From Proteles cristata cristata (Eukaryota > Chordata > Mammalia > Carnivora > Hyaenidae), in the NCBI GenBank assembly GCA_017311185.1, contig JAESUZ010004127.1, positions 186,001 to 250,000 of the forward strand: 64,000 bases of DNA, read 5' to 3'. Below the pieces are notes generated by a model that ran no database searches, was not told the DNA's origin, and worked only from the letters and a program-made list of their open reading frames with translations. Shown here one piece after another: positions 20,973-32,761 of this stretch. Both the position numbers and the translations under genes were made by a program. Every line of letters starts with the position of its first letter. The stretch's first letter is position 1.

Positions 20973-21796
20973 ACATTTAAAAATGCTTTTATGAAAAAAT
21001 ACATAAATATTTTTAACTTTTTGAGGAACCTCCGCACTGTTTTCCAGCGTGGCTGCACCAGTTTGCATTCCCACCAACAGTGCAAGAGGCTCCCCTTTTT
21101 TCACATCCTCACCAACATCTGTTGTTTCCTCTACAACCCAGCAGTAGTACTACTAGGAATTTATCCAAAGGATACAGGAATGCTGATTCATAGAGGTACA
21201 TGTACCCCAATGTCTATAGCAGTGCTATCAACAATAGCCAAATTATGGGAAAAGCCCAAATGTCCATCAACTGATAAATGGATAAAGAAGATTTGGTCTG
21301 TGTATATATCCAATGCAATACATACAATGGAATACTACTTGGCGATGAAAAAGAATGAAATCTTGCCATTTGCATCAACGTGGATGGAACTGGAAAGTAG
21401 TATGTGAAGTGAAATAAGTCAGTCACAGAAAGACAGATATCATATGTTTTTAGTCATATATGGAGTTTGATAAACTTAACAAAAGACCATGGAGGAAGGG
21501 AAGGAAAAATAAGTTACAAACAGAGAGGGAGGCAAACTATAAGAGATTCTTAAATACAGAGAACAAACGGAGGGTTGATGGGGGTGGGGATTGGGGACAG
21601 AGAAAACAGGTGATGGGCATTGAGGAGGGCACTTGTTTGAACACTGGGTGTTGTATGTAAGTGGTGAATCATGGGAATCTACTCCTGAGCCAAGAGTACA
21701 CTGTATACACTGTAAGTTACCTAACTTGACAATAAATTATTAAAAAGTAAATAAATAAATAAATAAATAAATAATAAATGTTTTAAAAAATAAAAA
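20973..21796 (+). mobile_element. 5'-inverted L1 insertion (twin-priming form)
   Basis: From about 20,990 to 21,130 the sequence is reverse-complement ORF2 (gaggaacctccgcactgt, tttccagcgtggctgcac, cattcccaccaacagtg). At about 21,131 it switches to sense (acccagcagtagtactac) and continues through the ORF2 end (tggaatactacttggcg) and 3' UTR to ttgacaataaattat and a TAAA-rich tail. Flanks aaaaataaaaa on both sides are the probable target duplication. The 138-codon frame at 20,991-21,407 crosses the inversion point and is an artefact of it. Confidence 0.88.
21748..21776. repeat. (TAAA)n tail microsatellite
   Basis: About six TAAA units at the A-rich tail of the inverted L1. Confidence 0.8.
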
Positions 21797-21882
21797 TGTT
21801 TAGGTTAAGTAATGTATCCATATTTAAAGCATTAGTATATGGCAGAACCATTAACTATTCCTGACTTCTAAGCTCATGTTCA
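21797..21882 (-). repeat. MIR, right part
   Basis: ttaggttaagtaatgtat, then catatttaaagcattagt, then atggcagaaccatt resembles the reverse-complement MIR segment aggttaagtaacttgccc...agtggcagagcca. It continues the MIR at 20,820-20,972, so the L1 inserted into the MIR. Confidence 0.6.
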
Positions 21883-21889
21883 TAATGAA

Positions 21890-22730
21890 ATCATGCTTTG
21901 TTTTGTAAACAGACATGGAAACTGGGGCTCAGAGTGATCCTGTCCAGTGTTACTTATCCTCAAAGTTGTGAAGCTAGAACACACTCACCCTTTGGGGTTG
22001 AAATATTTATTCTACATTTTTTTCCATGTTTTATCCATTTAGGATAAAACAGGGTGTTGTTGAAAATAGCCTCTAAAGAAGAAGTTCATCTGTTATATTT
22101 ACTTAATTTACTTTTGGCTGCCAGCAGCTTGTCCATGACTCTTGGATCTATAGTTTTCCCCAAATTTGGGGTTTTTTTTTCTTTAACTATGCCTACTGTA
22201 TTGAAGCACACATAGAATCCATTCAAGGACACGTCTCTTTTGACTATAACACACACACACTCACAATATTCTTAGAGTACAAATCTCCTATTTTTAAAAA
22301 CTGCAGAATCTAATTTTTTGGTCAAGGTATTTCTCCTTGAGAAGCAACTGTATCACCTGTCAGTAAATGTTTGCTGAGGTAAATGAATTTGAATTATTCA
22401 GTCAGAAGTCAGTTGAATGCATTAATAAAAACTTCTTTGTGTTAGATCTGAGAAGATGTTAAAAAGTTATTCTATGTACCTTTTTTTCCATTACTCAAGA
22501 ACAGCTGGAGTGAAACAAAAGAGAGGACAAGAGACTTAAGTTGCTCTTTATGAAATTACCATAAAGAGATTACCATACTCTAGAGATCTCCCTTTGCTTC
22601 CTCTCCTTCAGAAGAACACCTCATGTGTCCCTCTCTTTACCTTATGAAAATTTTCCTTGATCTCTTCAATACAGTACCAGAATAAGATTTATAATGAAAT
22701 GTAGTTACAGCCTAAAACTATAAAGTTATT
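21890..22730. other. Unassigned intergenic sequence
   Basis: No element identified apart from a short (AC)n run near 22,247-22,260. Confidence 0.4.
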
Positions 22731-22732
22731 TT

Positions 22733-22812
22733 CCCCTTCTTTTTTCCTTCCCTCCTTCTCTTCCTTCCTCCTTTGTTTCTTTCTTTTTCTCCTCCTCCTC
22801 TCTCCCCCTTTT
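22733..22812. repeat. Polypyrimidine tract
   Basis: About 80 bases of nearly pure C/T with ttcc, tcctcc and tttct blocks. Low-complexity sequence. Confidence 0.85.
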
Positions 22813-22841
22813 ATCTTTCTAAAATTGACACTTTTTTTCAA

Positions 22842-23028
22842 TTAATTTTTTTTATTTTAAAGAGAGAGCATGAGCAGGGGAAAAGGACAGGAGGAGAGAG
22901 AGAATCTTAAGCAGACTGCATGCACAGCATGGAGCTTGATGTAGGGCTCGATCCCATGACCCTGGGATCATGATGGGAGCTGAAATCAAGAGTTGGATAT
23001 TCAGCCAACTGAACCACCAGGATGCCCT
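22842..23028 (-). mobile_element. Older CAN SINE (carnivore type)
   Basis: Reverse-complement older CAN SINE: agagagcatgagcagggg, gagagaatcttaagcag, gggctcgatcccatgacc (B-box region), gctgaaatcaagagttgg and the head caccaggatgccc. The gaaatcaagagttgg signature marks an older, carnivore-wide subtype. Flanking target duplication is unclear. Confidence 0.85.
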
Positions 23029-23029
23029 A

Positions 23030-24028
23030 CACTTACTATTTTTTACTTTTTTTTTAAGCAACTAATAAATGAAGCATGGGAGTTGTGCATTCATCTTTGG
23101 GGATGGAGGAGAAAATCCAACACAGTAATATGATATATAAATAAAATGTTAAGTATATTGTTTTATTGTATCTGGAATGTTTCTGAAGGAGAAAAAGTTT
23201 CCAAAAATGATTTTGAAAATAGTTGCAATGTAAGTTCAAGTATGTCATCAACTTAGGGACTTTTTTTTTTAAAAGGAAAATATTAGAAATAGGTAGACAA
23301 AAAGGAGGAAATATGAGAAGAAAAAAATGAAAACACAATAAAATACAAGCAGTGATGGTAAACATGGTCAATTTATGGATAATTTAAAATAAATGTTAAC
23401 TCAAAATAATATAATATTGATGAATAGGCATTAAAAACACGATGGAATTAAAATCAGACACTCATTAACGTGAGAAAATACCTATGCTAAAACAGTCAAG
23501 AGTCTTGCATTGTTTAAGGGAAAGACAGAGGTGTTGAACATTTCATAGAATCCCAGATATAGAGGAAATAGAAGCACCAGTCAACTCTGAGTATGGGGAT
23601 GCAGAAGGAGCTAAGGGTGGAGACGATCATAAATCTGTATCAGAAGCAGTTAACCCCCCATATTTCCTTCTTTCTCCTACACAGCAAGGTAACTACCGTC
23701 TCCCAGTCTGGAAAAAGACTGGAGATTTACTCTCTGAAGAGACTAAACCACAGGTACACTAACCTTGAGGACATTAGACCCAGTAAGTGCAGAAGTAGTA
23801 TGTGACAGTAGGGAGAAAAGCAAAGTTCATATACTGAACAGGAAAACCCTCAGATCCCTCACCTCAAGCCAATTCTCAGGCAAGAAATTCAAGATCTACT
23901 TTCAGGGGAATTAACCAAGAAAATAATCCTACCAGTAACTGATACTTCAGATACTTGACCCAATGTCCCCTAAGGGAAACTTTTAGTTCACCACTCTCAG
24001 CATCCCATCCCTTAAACAAGGAGCAGGA
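23030..24028. other. Unassigned sequence, possibly old L1 5' material
   Basis: AT-rich to 23,500, then mixed composition with a 70-codon open frame at 23,593-23,805 lacking any domain. Parts near 23,850-24,000 could be the upstream part of the L1 that follows, but this is unproven. Confidence 0.3.
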
Positions 24029-24029
24029 A

Positions 24030-24785
24030 GCCACTTGGTAAGCAGTTTAACAGTTACTTAAAATGTTTAACATAAACTTTTCATATGATCTAGCAATTTC
24101 ACTCCTAAATATCTACTTAATACAAAAGAAAACCTGTGTCAAAGACTCAAATGCAAGTGTTCATACAGCATTATTTTTCATAAGAGCCAAGAACTGAAAA
24201 CAATCCAAATATCTATCAACTGATGAATGAATAAACAAATACAGTATATATCCATTCAATAGAATACTATCCATGAATAAAAAGGAATAAACTACCAGCT
24301 ATGACATGAACTAACCTCAAAAACATGCTAGTGAAAGAAACTTCGTGCAAAAGGCTACATATTATATGATTCCATTATATGAAATGCCTAGAAAATGCAA
24401 ATCTTTAAAGACAGAAGGTTGACTAATTGGGAATGAGGATGAGAGCAGTGACTGACTAAAAATAGGTGTAAGAGATCCTTTTGGGGGTAATGGTAATGTT
24501 CTCAAAATGGATTGTGTTGGGGCGCCTGGGCGGCTTAGTCGGGCGTCCGACTTTCGCTTAGGTCATGATCTCGCGGTTCGTGGGTTCGAGCCCCACGTCT
24601 GGCTCTGTGCTGACTGCCAGCTCGGAGCCTGGAGCCTGTTTCAGAGTCTGTCACTCCCTCTCTCTCTGACCCTCCCCTGCTCATGCTGTCTCTCTCTCTC
24701 TCTCTCTCTCCTAGAAATAAATAAAAATATTTTAAAAAATTGTACAGATTTTATAGTATATAAATTGTACCTTGATAAAGATGTT
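24030..24785 (+). mobile_element. Ancient L1M-type ORF2 end and 3' UTR
   Basis: Sense order: catatgatctagcaattt, cactcctaaatatctact, agcattatttttcataag, ccaaatatctatcaactg, tagaatactatccatgaa, ttatatgattccattata and, beyond the SINE, ttgtaccttgataaag. The SINE at 24,519-24,740 interrupts the 3' UTR. Confidence 0.75.
24519..24740 (+). mobile_element. SINEC_Fc-type SINE, young subtype
   Basis: ggggcgcctgggcggctt head, gactttcgcttaggtcat, gatctcgcggttcgtggg, gctgactgccagctcgga, ctgaccctcccctgctca, tcctagaaataaataaaa. A deletion in the A-box area (agtcgggcgtcc, lacking gttaagc) probably weakens its pol III promoter. The B box ggttcgagccc is intact. Confidence 0.95.
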
Positions 24786-24789
24786 TAGA

Positions 24790-26285
24790 GAAAGAATATA
24801 TGCCATTCATTAGATATGGACAGGGCACTACGAGATAGAAACAATAAGAAAGAACTCTTAGAAAGTAAACATGATTTTGAACATAATTTTTTTTTTAACG
24901 TAATAGAAGTTTGAAATTGAAGGGCAGGTAATCTCCTAGAATACAGAGCTGAAAGCCTGAGACATAAATGATAAAGAACCTAATCTAGGAATTACAACTT
25001 CTGACCAACAGGTGTTCTGGATATAGAGGGGAAAAAATAGGGGAAAGTGTAAAATAAATAAGAGTGAAAGTTTTTCCAGGACTGAAAAGAACCATGAGTC
25101 CTTCACATTTTAAGAGTCTACAGAGACTCAAGAAGAAGGAATGAAAAAACAAACAATAGACAAATTGCCATGACATTTCAAATCATTAAGAAAAGGGTAT
25201 TAAAATTTCCACAATGCAAAACACAAAAAATGAGAAACAGATGGGCATTGGTTGTCTCACCAACACTAACTGCCATAAGACAATGAAATAATGGCTTATA
25301 AGTTCTGAGAGAAAATTATTTTAAACCTAGACTACTATATCTACACAAATTTTCAATGAGAGGATAAACAAAAGCCTTTTTACTTATTATAGGGCTCAGG
25401 ACAATACCTCCATACATCCTTTCTGAAAAGAACAAAGGTAAAAAGGAAGAAGGTCATGGGGGATATAAGAAATCATGAACATTACTGAGGAACTCAATGG
25501 ACATGTTTCCCAGCCTGACAGTTATACAGAATGTCTAATAAGCAAATAATCAAATTGAAGCAGGAAGTCCCTAGACTGACAAAAGAAAAGGCAGTAGGGT
25601 GGATCCCAAGAAATATACAATGACTGTAGAGCTATCTTATATCATGAAGAAATGGCTATCTTATATTATTAAGAAATGATGACAGTGACAACAGACAATA
25701 TGTTTCTACTCTCAAGAGGTAAATAAAATAATTAAAACAGCTAAGAAAGCTATAAAATATGTAAGAAAGACATGTCAAAATACCTTTCAAAGTAAGCTAT
25801 GGCATGATTTTGAACAATAGAAGTGAAGGAAAGACATTCCACCTACCTTGGATGCTTTGAATTGTTTCCTTCAAGTGACATGCTGGTCAGGACATTTTAC
25901 CCACTGAGAATGAAATATAATCCTAGCACTCTATTTTGCATATAGTTATGATTTTGCAAGCACTATTATTTTTCAACTTTAAGAGATAATTCATTGAAAA
26001 AATGCAAGTCTTCAATGTAGTTATGAAACAATATAAACATCATTAACCTTGACTGTACAAAAAGAAAAGAATAAAGGAAAGGAGGAAAGAAGTAGATAAT
26101 ACTATCATCTAACACTGTGGGAAACTGAGATACTATATTTACAGTTGGTGGAGCAAGAAATGTCAACAGGACTAAAATACTAAGTATCAAAAACTGGATC
26201 AAGGAGATAGAAAGTTGATTGAGTAATGGGGGCAATTCTTCATCTTTCACAGTGAGGAGTTATGTGTTAAATGTAAAATCAAGCA
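24790..26285 (+). repeat. Probable ancient L1/HAL1-type relic
   Basis: The stretch around 25,260-25,380 (ccaacactaactgccata, agacaatgaaataatggc, ttctgagagaaaattatt, aacctagactactatatc) parallels a block found in old L1M-type elements (gaagacaatggagcaat, then ctgagggaaaatgatt, then cctagaattctataccc). The rest is too diverged to be sure, and more than one element may be present. Confidence 0.4.
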
Positions 26286-26289
26286 ATAG

Positions 26290-27511
26290 TGATATATTAT
26301 TCAAAATATAGGAAGATAACCTCCTTAAAATGTTAAAAGTGTTTCTCTTGATTATGCAATCCCAATTAAAATCCCAGAAAGTTGTTTAGGGGTTATTGAC
26401 AAACTGTTTCTAAAGTTTATGTAGAGAGGCAAATGACCCAGAATAGTCAACACAATATTGAAGCAGAACAAAGTTGAAGGACTGACCCTAGATGACATCA
26501 AGATTTACTATAGAGTGACAGCAATCAAGACAGTATGGTATTCACAAAAGAGACAAATAGATCAATGAAACACAACAGAGAGCCCAGAAACAAACCCACA
26601 TAAATATATTCAGTCGATCTTTGACAAAGGAGCAAAGGCAATACAATGAAGCAAGCATCTTTTTCAACAAATGGCTAGACAATCTGGCCATCCATGTGCA
26701 ATAAAAAATAAATCTAGACACATACCTTACACCCTTCACAAAAATTAGTTCAAACTGGATCATAAACCTGAATGCAAAACACAAAAGTATAACACTCTTA
26801 GAAAATAACAGGGGAAAAGCTAGATGATTTGAGTATAGCAGTGATGTTTCGGACACAACACCAAAGGTATAATCCATGAAAGAAATAACCGATGAGCTAG
26901 GCCACATTAAAATGTAAAACTTCTGTTCTGTGAAGGACAATGTCAAGAGAATGAGAATATAAGCCACAGCCTGGCAGAAAATGTTGCAAAAAACACATCT
27001 AATAAAGCACTGTTTTCCAAAATATTCCAAAGCACTCTTAAAACTCAACAATAATAAAATAAACAACCCAATTTTAAAATGATCTGAAGATCTTAATAGA
27101 CACCTCACCAAAGTAGACCTACAGATTGCCAGTCAGCATATAAAAAATGCTTCACATCATATGTCATCATAGAAATGCAAATTAAAACAACAATGAAATA
27201 CCAATACATACCTCTTAGATGGCCAAATCCAGAACACTGACAATGCCAAATTTCGGTGAGGATGTGGAGCAACAGAAACTCTGACCAATTGCCAGTAGGA
27301 ATGCAAAATGGAACAGCCACTTTGGAAGACACTTGGTGGTTTCTCACAAAACTAATGCTCTTACCATAAAATCCAGCAATTGCACACCTTGAAATTACCT
27401 AGAGGAGTTGAAAACTTATCTCTACCTAAAAATCTGCACATAGATGTTTATAGCAACTTTACTAATAATTGTGAAAACTTGGAAGGAACCATGATATTCT
27501 TCAGCAAGTGA
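26290..27511 (+). mobile_element. Ancient L1M-type ORF2 fragment, plus strand
   Basis: Sense L1 ORF2: gcaatcccaattaaaatc, gcaatcaagacagtatgg, agatcaatgaaacacaac, gagagcccagaaacaaac, attagttcaaactggatc, aaatgcaaattaaaacaa, aatgaaataccaatacat, ggtgaggatgtggagcaa. It stops abruptly at about 27,511, where an opposite-strand L1 begins. The 189-codon minus frame at 26,542-27,111 is the antisense shadow of this element. Confidence 0.85.
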
Positions 27512-27841
27512 AGGTAAGTCTAGTTACCATCTGTCACCATACAAACCTATTATAATATTATTTGTCTATATTTCTTTTGTTGTCTATTACATCCCCATGA
27601 GTTATTTGTTTTATAAATGAAAGTTTGTATTTCTTAATCCTCTTCACCTATTTTTTCTGCTCCTGTCTGGTAATCAACATTTTTTTCCTGTAACGATGAG
27701 TTGGTTTCTATTTTGTTTGTTTTGTTTTGTTTTAGATTCCACATATAAGTGAAAAAATATGGTATTTTTCTTTCTTTGTCTGATTTATTTCACTTATACC
27801 CTTTAGACCCACCTATATTTCACAAATAGCTGAGTAATATT

Positions 27842-27892
27842 GCAGCGCACCCACGTGCGCGTGCGTGTGTGTGCATGCACGTGTGTGTGCAA
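27842..27892. repeat. GT/GC-rich imperfect microsatellite
   Basis: gtgcgcgtgcgtgtgtgt and cacgtgtgtgtgc form an impure purine-pyrimidine alternating stretch inside the old L1, where the consensus carries a GT/AT-rich site. Such alternating sequence can adopt Z-DNA in principle. Confidence 0.75.
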
Positions 27893-29310
27893 ACATATAC
27901 CACATCTTTATTCATCCATTCATCCATCTTTGGATGCATAGAGAGGTGTATATATTTCTTCAAATTGGTGTTTTCACTTTCACTGGATAAATTCCCAAAG
28001 TGGATATTCCGCCTGCATGCTGGATCATATGGTAGTTCTATTTTTAATTTTTTGAAGAATCTCCATACTGTTTTCCACAGATGCTGCACCAGTTCACATT
28101 TCCAATAAGAATATATGAAGGTTCCCTTTTCTTCACATCCTCACCAACACATTATTTCTCTTCTTTTTTATATGTGTAGCCACTATGACAGCTGTGAGGT
28201 GCAATCTCATTGTGGTTCTGATTTGAGCTTCTCTGATGGTTAGTGATGTTGAGCATCTCTTCATGTGTCTATTGACCATCTGTATGTGTTCTTTGGGGAA
28301 AAAAAAGTCTATTTATTCTTCTGTCCATTTTATAAACAAGTTGTCTGGGATTTTTTTTATTTTAAGGGATGGAAGGTGTTTATATATTTTAGATATTGAC
28401 CCCTTATCAGATGTATAATTTGTAAATATTTTCCTTCCTTCAGTAGGTGGCTTTTTTATTTTGTTAATGTTTTTCTTTGCTCTGCAGAAGTTTATTTATT
28501 TTAGCTTTTCTTATCCTTCCCTAAAGAAACTGGTCCAAAGAAATATTGCTAAGACTAATGTCAGAGAGCTTATTGTCTATGCTTTCTTTCAGAAGTTTTA
28601 TGGTTTCAGGTCTTACATTCAAGTCTTTAATCCATTTTGAATTTGCTCATATATATGATGTAAGATAGTAGCCCAGTTTCATTCTTTTGCATGTCCAGTT
28701 TTCCCAAAACCATTTATTGAAGAGACTGTCTTTTCCCCATTGTATATTCTTACCTTTCTTTTATCATAGATTAACTGACTATATATGTGTGGGCTTATTT
28801 TGGGGCTCTCTATTCTCATGCATTGGTCTATGTGTGTTTTCATGTCAGTACCATACTGTTTTTGATTACTGTAGCTTTATAGCATAGTTTGCAATAAGGG
28901 AGTGTGAGAATTCCAGCTTTGTTCTTTCTCAAGATTGCTTTGGCTGTTTGGGGCCTTTTGCTGTTCCATAAAAAATTTAGGATTCTTTGTTCTAGTTTGT
29001 GAAAAAAAATGCCTTTCATATTTTCTAGGGATTGCAATAAATCTATGGATTTCTTTGGCTATATGGAAAGTTTAACATTAGTCCTTCCAATCCATGAGCA
29101 AAACATATTTTTCAATTTATGTGGATTATCTTCAGTTTCTTTTATCAGTGTCTTAAAGTTTTTGGAGTACAAGTCTTTCACTTTGGTTACAATTCACTTC
29201 TGAGTATTTTATTCTTGTTGGTGCAACTGTAAATGGAATGTTTTCTTAGTTCTTTCTGATAACTCACTTTTAGTGTACAGAAATGCAACTGATTTCTAGA
29301 GGTTAATTTT

Positions 29311-29330
29311 TTTAATGTTTTATTTATTTC

Positions 29331-29362
<32 letters not shown>

Positions 29363-29526
29363 CAGGGAAGGGTCAGAGAGAGAGAGGGAGATACAGGATC
29401 TGAAACAGGCCCAGGCTCCTACCTAGCTGTCAGCACAGAGCCCAATGTAGGGTTCGAACCCATGAACAGTGAGATCATGACCTGAGCAGAGGTCGGTCGC
29501 TTAACTGACTGAGCCACCCAGGCACC
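29311..29526 (-). mobile_element. SINEC_Fc-type SINE, intermediate subtype
   Basis: Target duplication tctagaggttaatttt is perfect at 29,295-29,310 and 29,527-29,542. The body mixes subtype markers: the young-type gggtcagagagagag is present, but the older ctagctgtcagcacagag and gacctgagcagaggtcgg are seen on the head side. A long (GA)n run occupies 29,335-29,362. It sits inside the old L1. Confidence 0.95.
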
Positions 29527-30790
29527 TCTAGAGGTTAATTTTGTATCCTACAACTTTACTGAATTCACTTATTAGTTTTGATAGTTTTGGGTGGAATCTT
29601 AGGGGTTTCCATACATAGTAATATGTCATTTGCAAATAATGATGATTTTATTTCTTTCTTTCCAATTTGGTTGTCTCTTTTTCTTTTTGTTGTCTGATTG
29701 CTGTGGCTCAGATTTCCAGTACTACACAGAATACAAGCGATGAGAGTGGGTATCCTTGTTTTATTCCTGATATTAGAGAGAAAGCGTTTAGCTTTTCAAC
29801 CATGGGGTATGATATTAGCTGTGGATTTGTCATATATGGCCTTAATTATGTTGAGGTCTCTTGTATCCAGACCCACTTTTTGAGAGTGTTTATCATATAT
29901 GGGTGTTGAATTTTGTTAAATACTTTTTCTGCATCTATTGAGATGATCATATTATTTTATCCTTTGATTTATTAGTATGATATATTGATTGATTTGTGAG
30001 TGATGGACCATCCTTGCATCCCTGGATTAAATCCCATTATATCATGGTGTGTGATCCAATTAAACTATTTTTGAAATCAGTTTGCTAATATTTTGCTTAA
30101 GGTATTTGCATCTATGTTCATGAGGGATATTGGCCTGCAATATGTACGTGTGTGGGGGGTGTCTTTGTCTGGTTTTGATATAAAACTCAGGTTTTTTATT
30201 TTGATATAAAACCCAAAAATGGGTATGAAAGTATTCCATCCTCTTCAATTTTTTTGGAATAATTTGAGAAAAATAAGAGCTAACTCTTCTTTAAATATTT
30301 GATTATTTGATAGAATTCACCTACGAAGCTAGCTCATCCTAAATTTTTGTTTGGAGGGCTTTAGTCCTAGATTTTGTTTTGGAGAGTTTTTAAATTAATA
30401 ATGCCATTTCATTACTTGTAGCTGGTCTATTTAGATTTTCTATTTCTTCATGATTTAGTCTTCAATGGTTGTGTGTTTGTAGGAATTTAACCATTTCTTC
30501 TAGAGTTTCCAATTTGTTGGCATGTAGTTGTTCATGATAGTTTTTTTATGATCCTTTGTGTTTTTCTGGTGTCAGTTTTAACTTCTCTCTCATTTCTGAT
30601 TTTATTTATTGATCCCTCTCTTTCTTGATGAGTCTGGCTAGAGGTTCAATTATTTTGTTCATCTTTTCAATGAACCAGGTGTTAGTTTCATTGATCTTTT
30701 CTATTGTTTTTGAGGATTTCAGTTATTTTCACTTTGATCTTTATTATTTCCCTTATTCTACTCACTTTGGGTTTTTTAGTGTTTACTCAT

Positions 30791-30942
30791 TTAGAGAGAG
30801 AGAGCAGGAAAGAGACAGAGAGAGAGGAAGAGAGAGAGAATCCCAAGCAGGCTCTGCACTGTCAGTGCAGAGCCCAACACAGGGCTCAGTCATGACCAGG
30901 AGATAATGACCTGAGCTGAAATCAAGAATCCAGGTGCTCCTC
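30791..30942 (-). mobile_element. Truncated older CAN SINE
   Basis: gagagagagcaggaaaga, gagagaatcccaagcagg, ctgcactgtcagtgcaga, gacctgagctgaaatcaa and caggtgctcc form a short reverse-complement CAN SINE lacking its T-rich tail and part of the head. It is inside the old L1 at 27,512-40,617. Confidence 0.75.
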
Positions 30943-31068
30943 CTTTCTTCTATTGATTTTAGATTTTGTTCTTCTTTTTCTAGCTCCTTTGGGTATAAAG
31001 ATATATTGTTTATTTGGTTTTTTTTTTATTTCTTGAGGTAGGTCTGTATTGCTATCATCTTTCCTCTT

Positions 31069-31568
31069 TTTTTTTTTTTTTTTTTTTACAAATAGTTTAT
31101 TGTCAAATTAGTTTCCACATAACACCCAGTGCTCATCCCCACAAGTGTCCTCCATGCCCACCTCTCCTCCCCCCCACATCCACCAGTCCTCAGTTTTTGT
31201 CAGCATTCAAGAGTCTCTCATGGTTTGCCTCTCTCCCTTTCCCCCACCATTTCCGCCTTTCTTCTCCCCCTTGGTCCTCTGTTAAGTTCCTCCTAATCCT
31301 CCTATACGTGCACACATATGATATTTGTCCTTCTCTGCCTGACTTATTTCGCTCAGCATAACACCCTCAAGGTCCATCCATGTTGCTACACATGGCCAGA
31401 TTTCATTGTTTCTCATTGCCATGTAGTATTCCATGGTATAGATAAACCACATCTTCTTGATCCATTCATCTGTTGATGGACACTTAGGCTCTTTCCAGGT
31501 TTTAGCTATTGTGGAGAGTGCTGCTATGAACATTGAGGTACATGTGCTCCTATGCATCAACATTTCTG
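31069..31568 (-). mobile_element. 5'-truncated young felid L1 (500 bp)
   Basis: A T-run at 31,069-31,088 is followed by the reverse complement of the young L1 3' terminus (acaaatagtttattgtca), the 3' UTR and the ORF2 C-terminus (minus frame to 31,282 reading [10 protein letters not shown] and YYMAMRNNE). A perfect 16-bp target duplication, tatcatctttcctctt, lies at 31,053-31,068 and 31,569-31,584. It is inside the old L1 and closely resembles the 3' end of the full-length L1 1.5 kb away. Confidence 0.95.
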
Positions 31569-32299
31569 TATCATCTTTCCTCTTAAAACTGCTTTTGCAC
31601 TGTCCCATAGATTTTGGAAAATTGTGTTTTCATTTATATTTGTCTCAAGGTATTTTTTGATTTCCTCTTTGATTTCTTCATTGACACATTGGTTGTTTAG
31701 TATCAACATGTCTGTATTTTTTCCAATTTTCTTCTCTTGATTTCTAGTTTTGTACTACTGTGGTCAGAGAAGATGCTTCATATGACTTCAATCTTCTTGA
31801 ATGTATTAAGACTTAATCTGTCCTGGAGAATGTTCCATGTACACTTGTAAAGAATATATGTTTAGGAATGAACTGTTCTGTATATAACTATTAAGTCCTT
31901 CTGGTCTAAGTGTAATTTAAGGCCAATGTCTCCATATTGAGTTTTTTTCTGGATGATGTATCCATTGATGTTATGTAGTAAGGTGTTAAGTCATTTGCTA
32001 TTATTGTATCATTGTTAATTCCTCCTTTTAGGTCTGTTAATATTTGTTTTATATATTTAGGTCCTCTTATGTTGGTTACATAAATATATACAAATGTTAT
32101 GTCCTCTTTGTGGATTAATCCCTTTATCATTCTGTAATTCCCTTCTTTATCTTTTGTTACAGTCCTTGTTTTGAAGTCTATTTTGTATGGTATAAGTATA
32201 CCTATCTCAGCTTTCTTTTCATTTCCATTTGGATAGAATGTCTTTTTCCATCCCTTCTCTTTCAGTATATCTGTTTTAAATCTTAAGTAAGTCTCCTGT

Positions 32300-32549
32300 A
32301 GGCAACATATATTACTTACATATTTATATATTTGTATACATAAAATAATTATAATGTATTTTTAATATACTTACATGCTTGTATGTTTATATGTGTAATT
32401 ATGTGTGTTGATATATGTATATGTATAGATATATAAATATATATGTAAGTAGATAGATATTGGTCGATTTGATTAATAATAACTTATGTTTTATAGGCAT
32501 TCCAAAAACAGTATATTTTTACACCCCCTCCAGTTTTATATATATACAT
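32300..32549. repeat. AT-rich low-complexity stretch in old L1
   Basis: TA- and TATG-rich sequence (atatatgtatatgtatag, atatataaatatatatg, tatatatacatatatata) expanded within the old L1, just before the 3' end of the full-length young L1. Confidence 0.75.
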
Positions 32550-32761
32550 ATATATATTTTTTTCACAAATAGTTTATTGTCAAATTAGTTTCCACAAAAC
32601 CCTCAGTACTCATCCCCACAAGTGTCCACCTCTATGCCCATCCCTCCTCCCCCCCACATCCATCAGTCCTCAGTTTTTGTCAGCATTCAAGAGTCTCTCA
32701 TGGTCTGTCTCTCTCCCTTTCCCCCCCCATTTCCCCCCTTCTTCTCCCCCTTGTTCCTCCG

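Noticed and set aside
20991..21407. 138-codon plus frame
   Set aside because: It runs across the inversion point of a twin-primed L1 and is a chimera of antisense and sense ORF2.
24519..24740. tRNA-like sequence with A and B boxes (also in every other SINE)
   Set aside because: These are tRNA-derived SINE heads followed by the SINE body and A-rich tail, not tRNA genes.
26542..27111. 189-codon minus-strand open frame rich in F and L
   Set aside because: It is exactly antisense to a plus-strand L1 ORF2 fragment; the hydrophobic look comes from reading L1's A-rich sense strand backwards.
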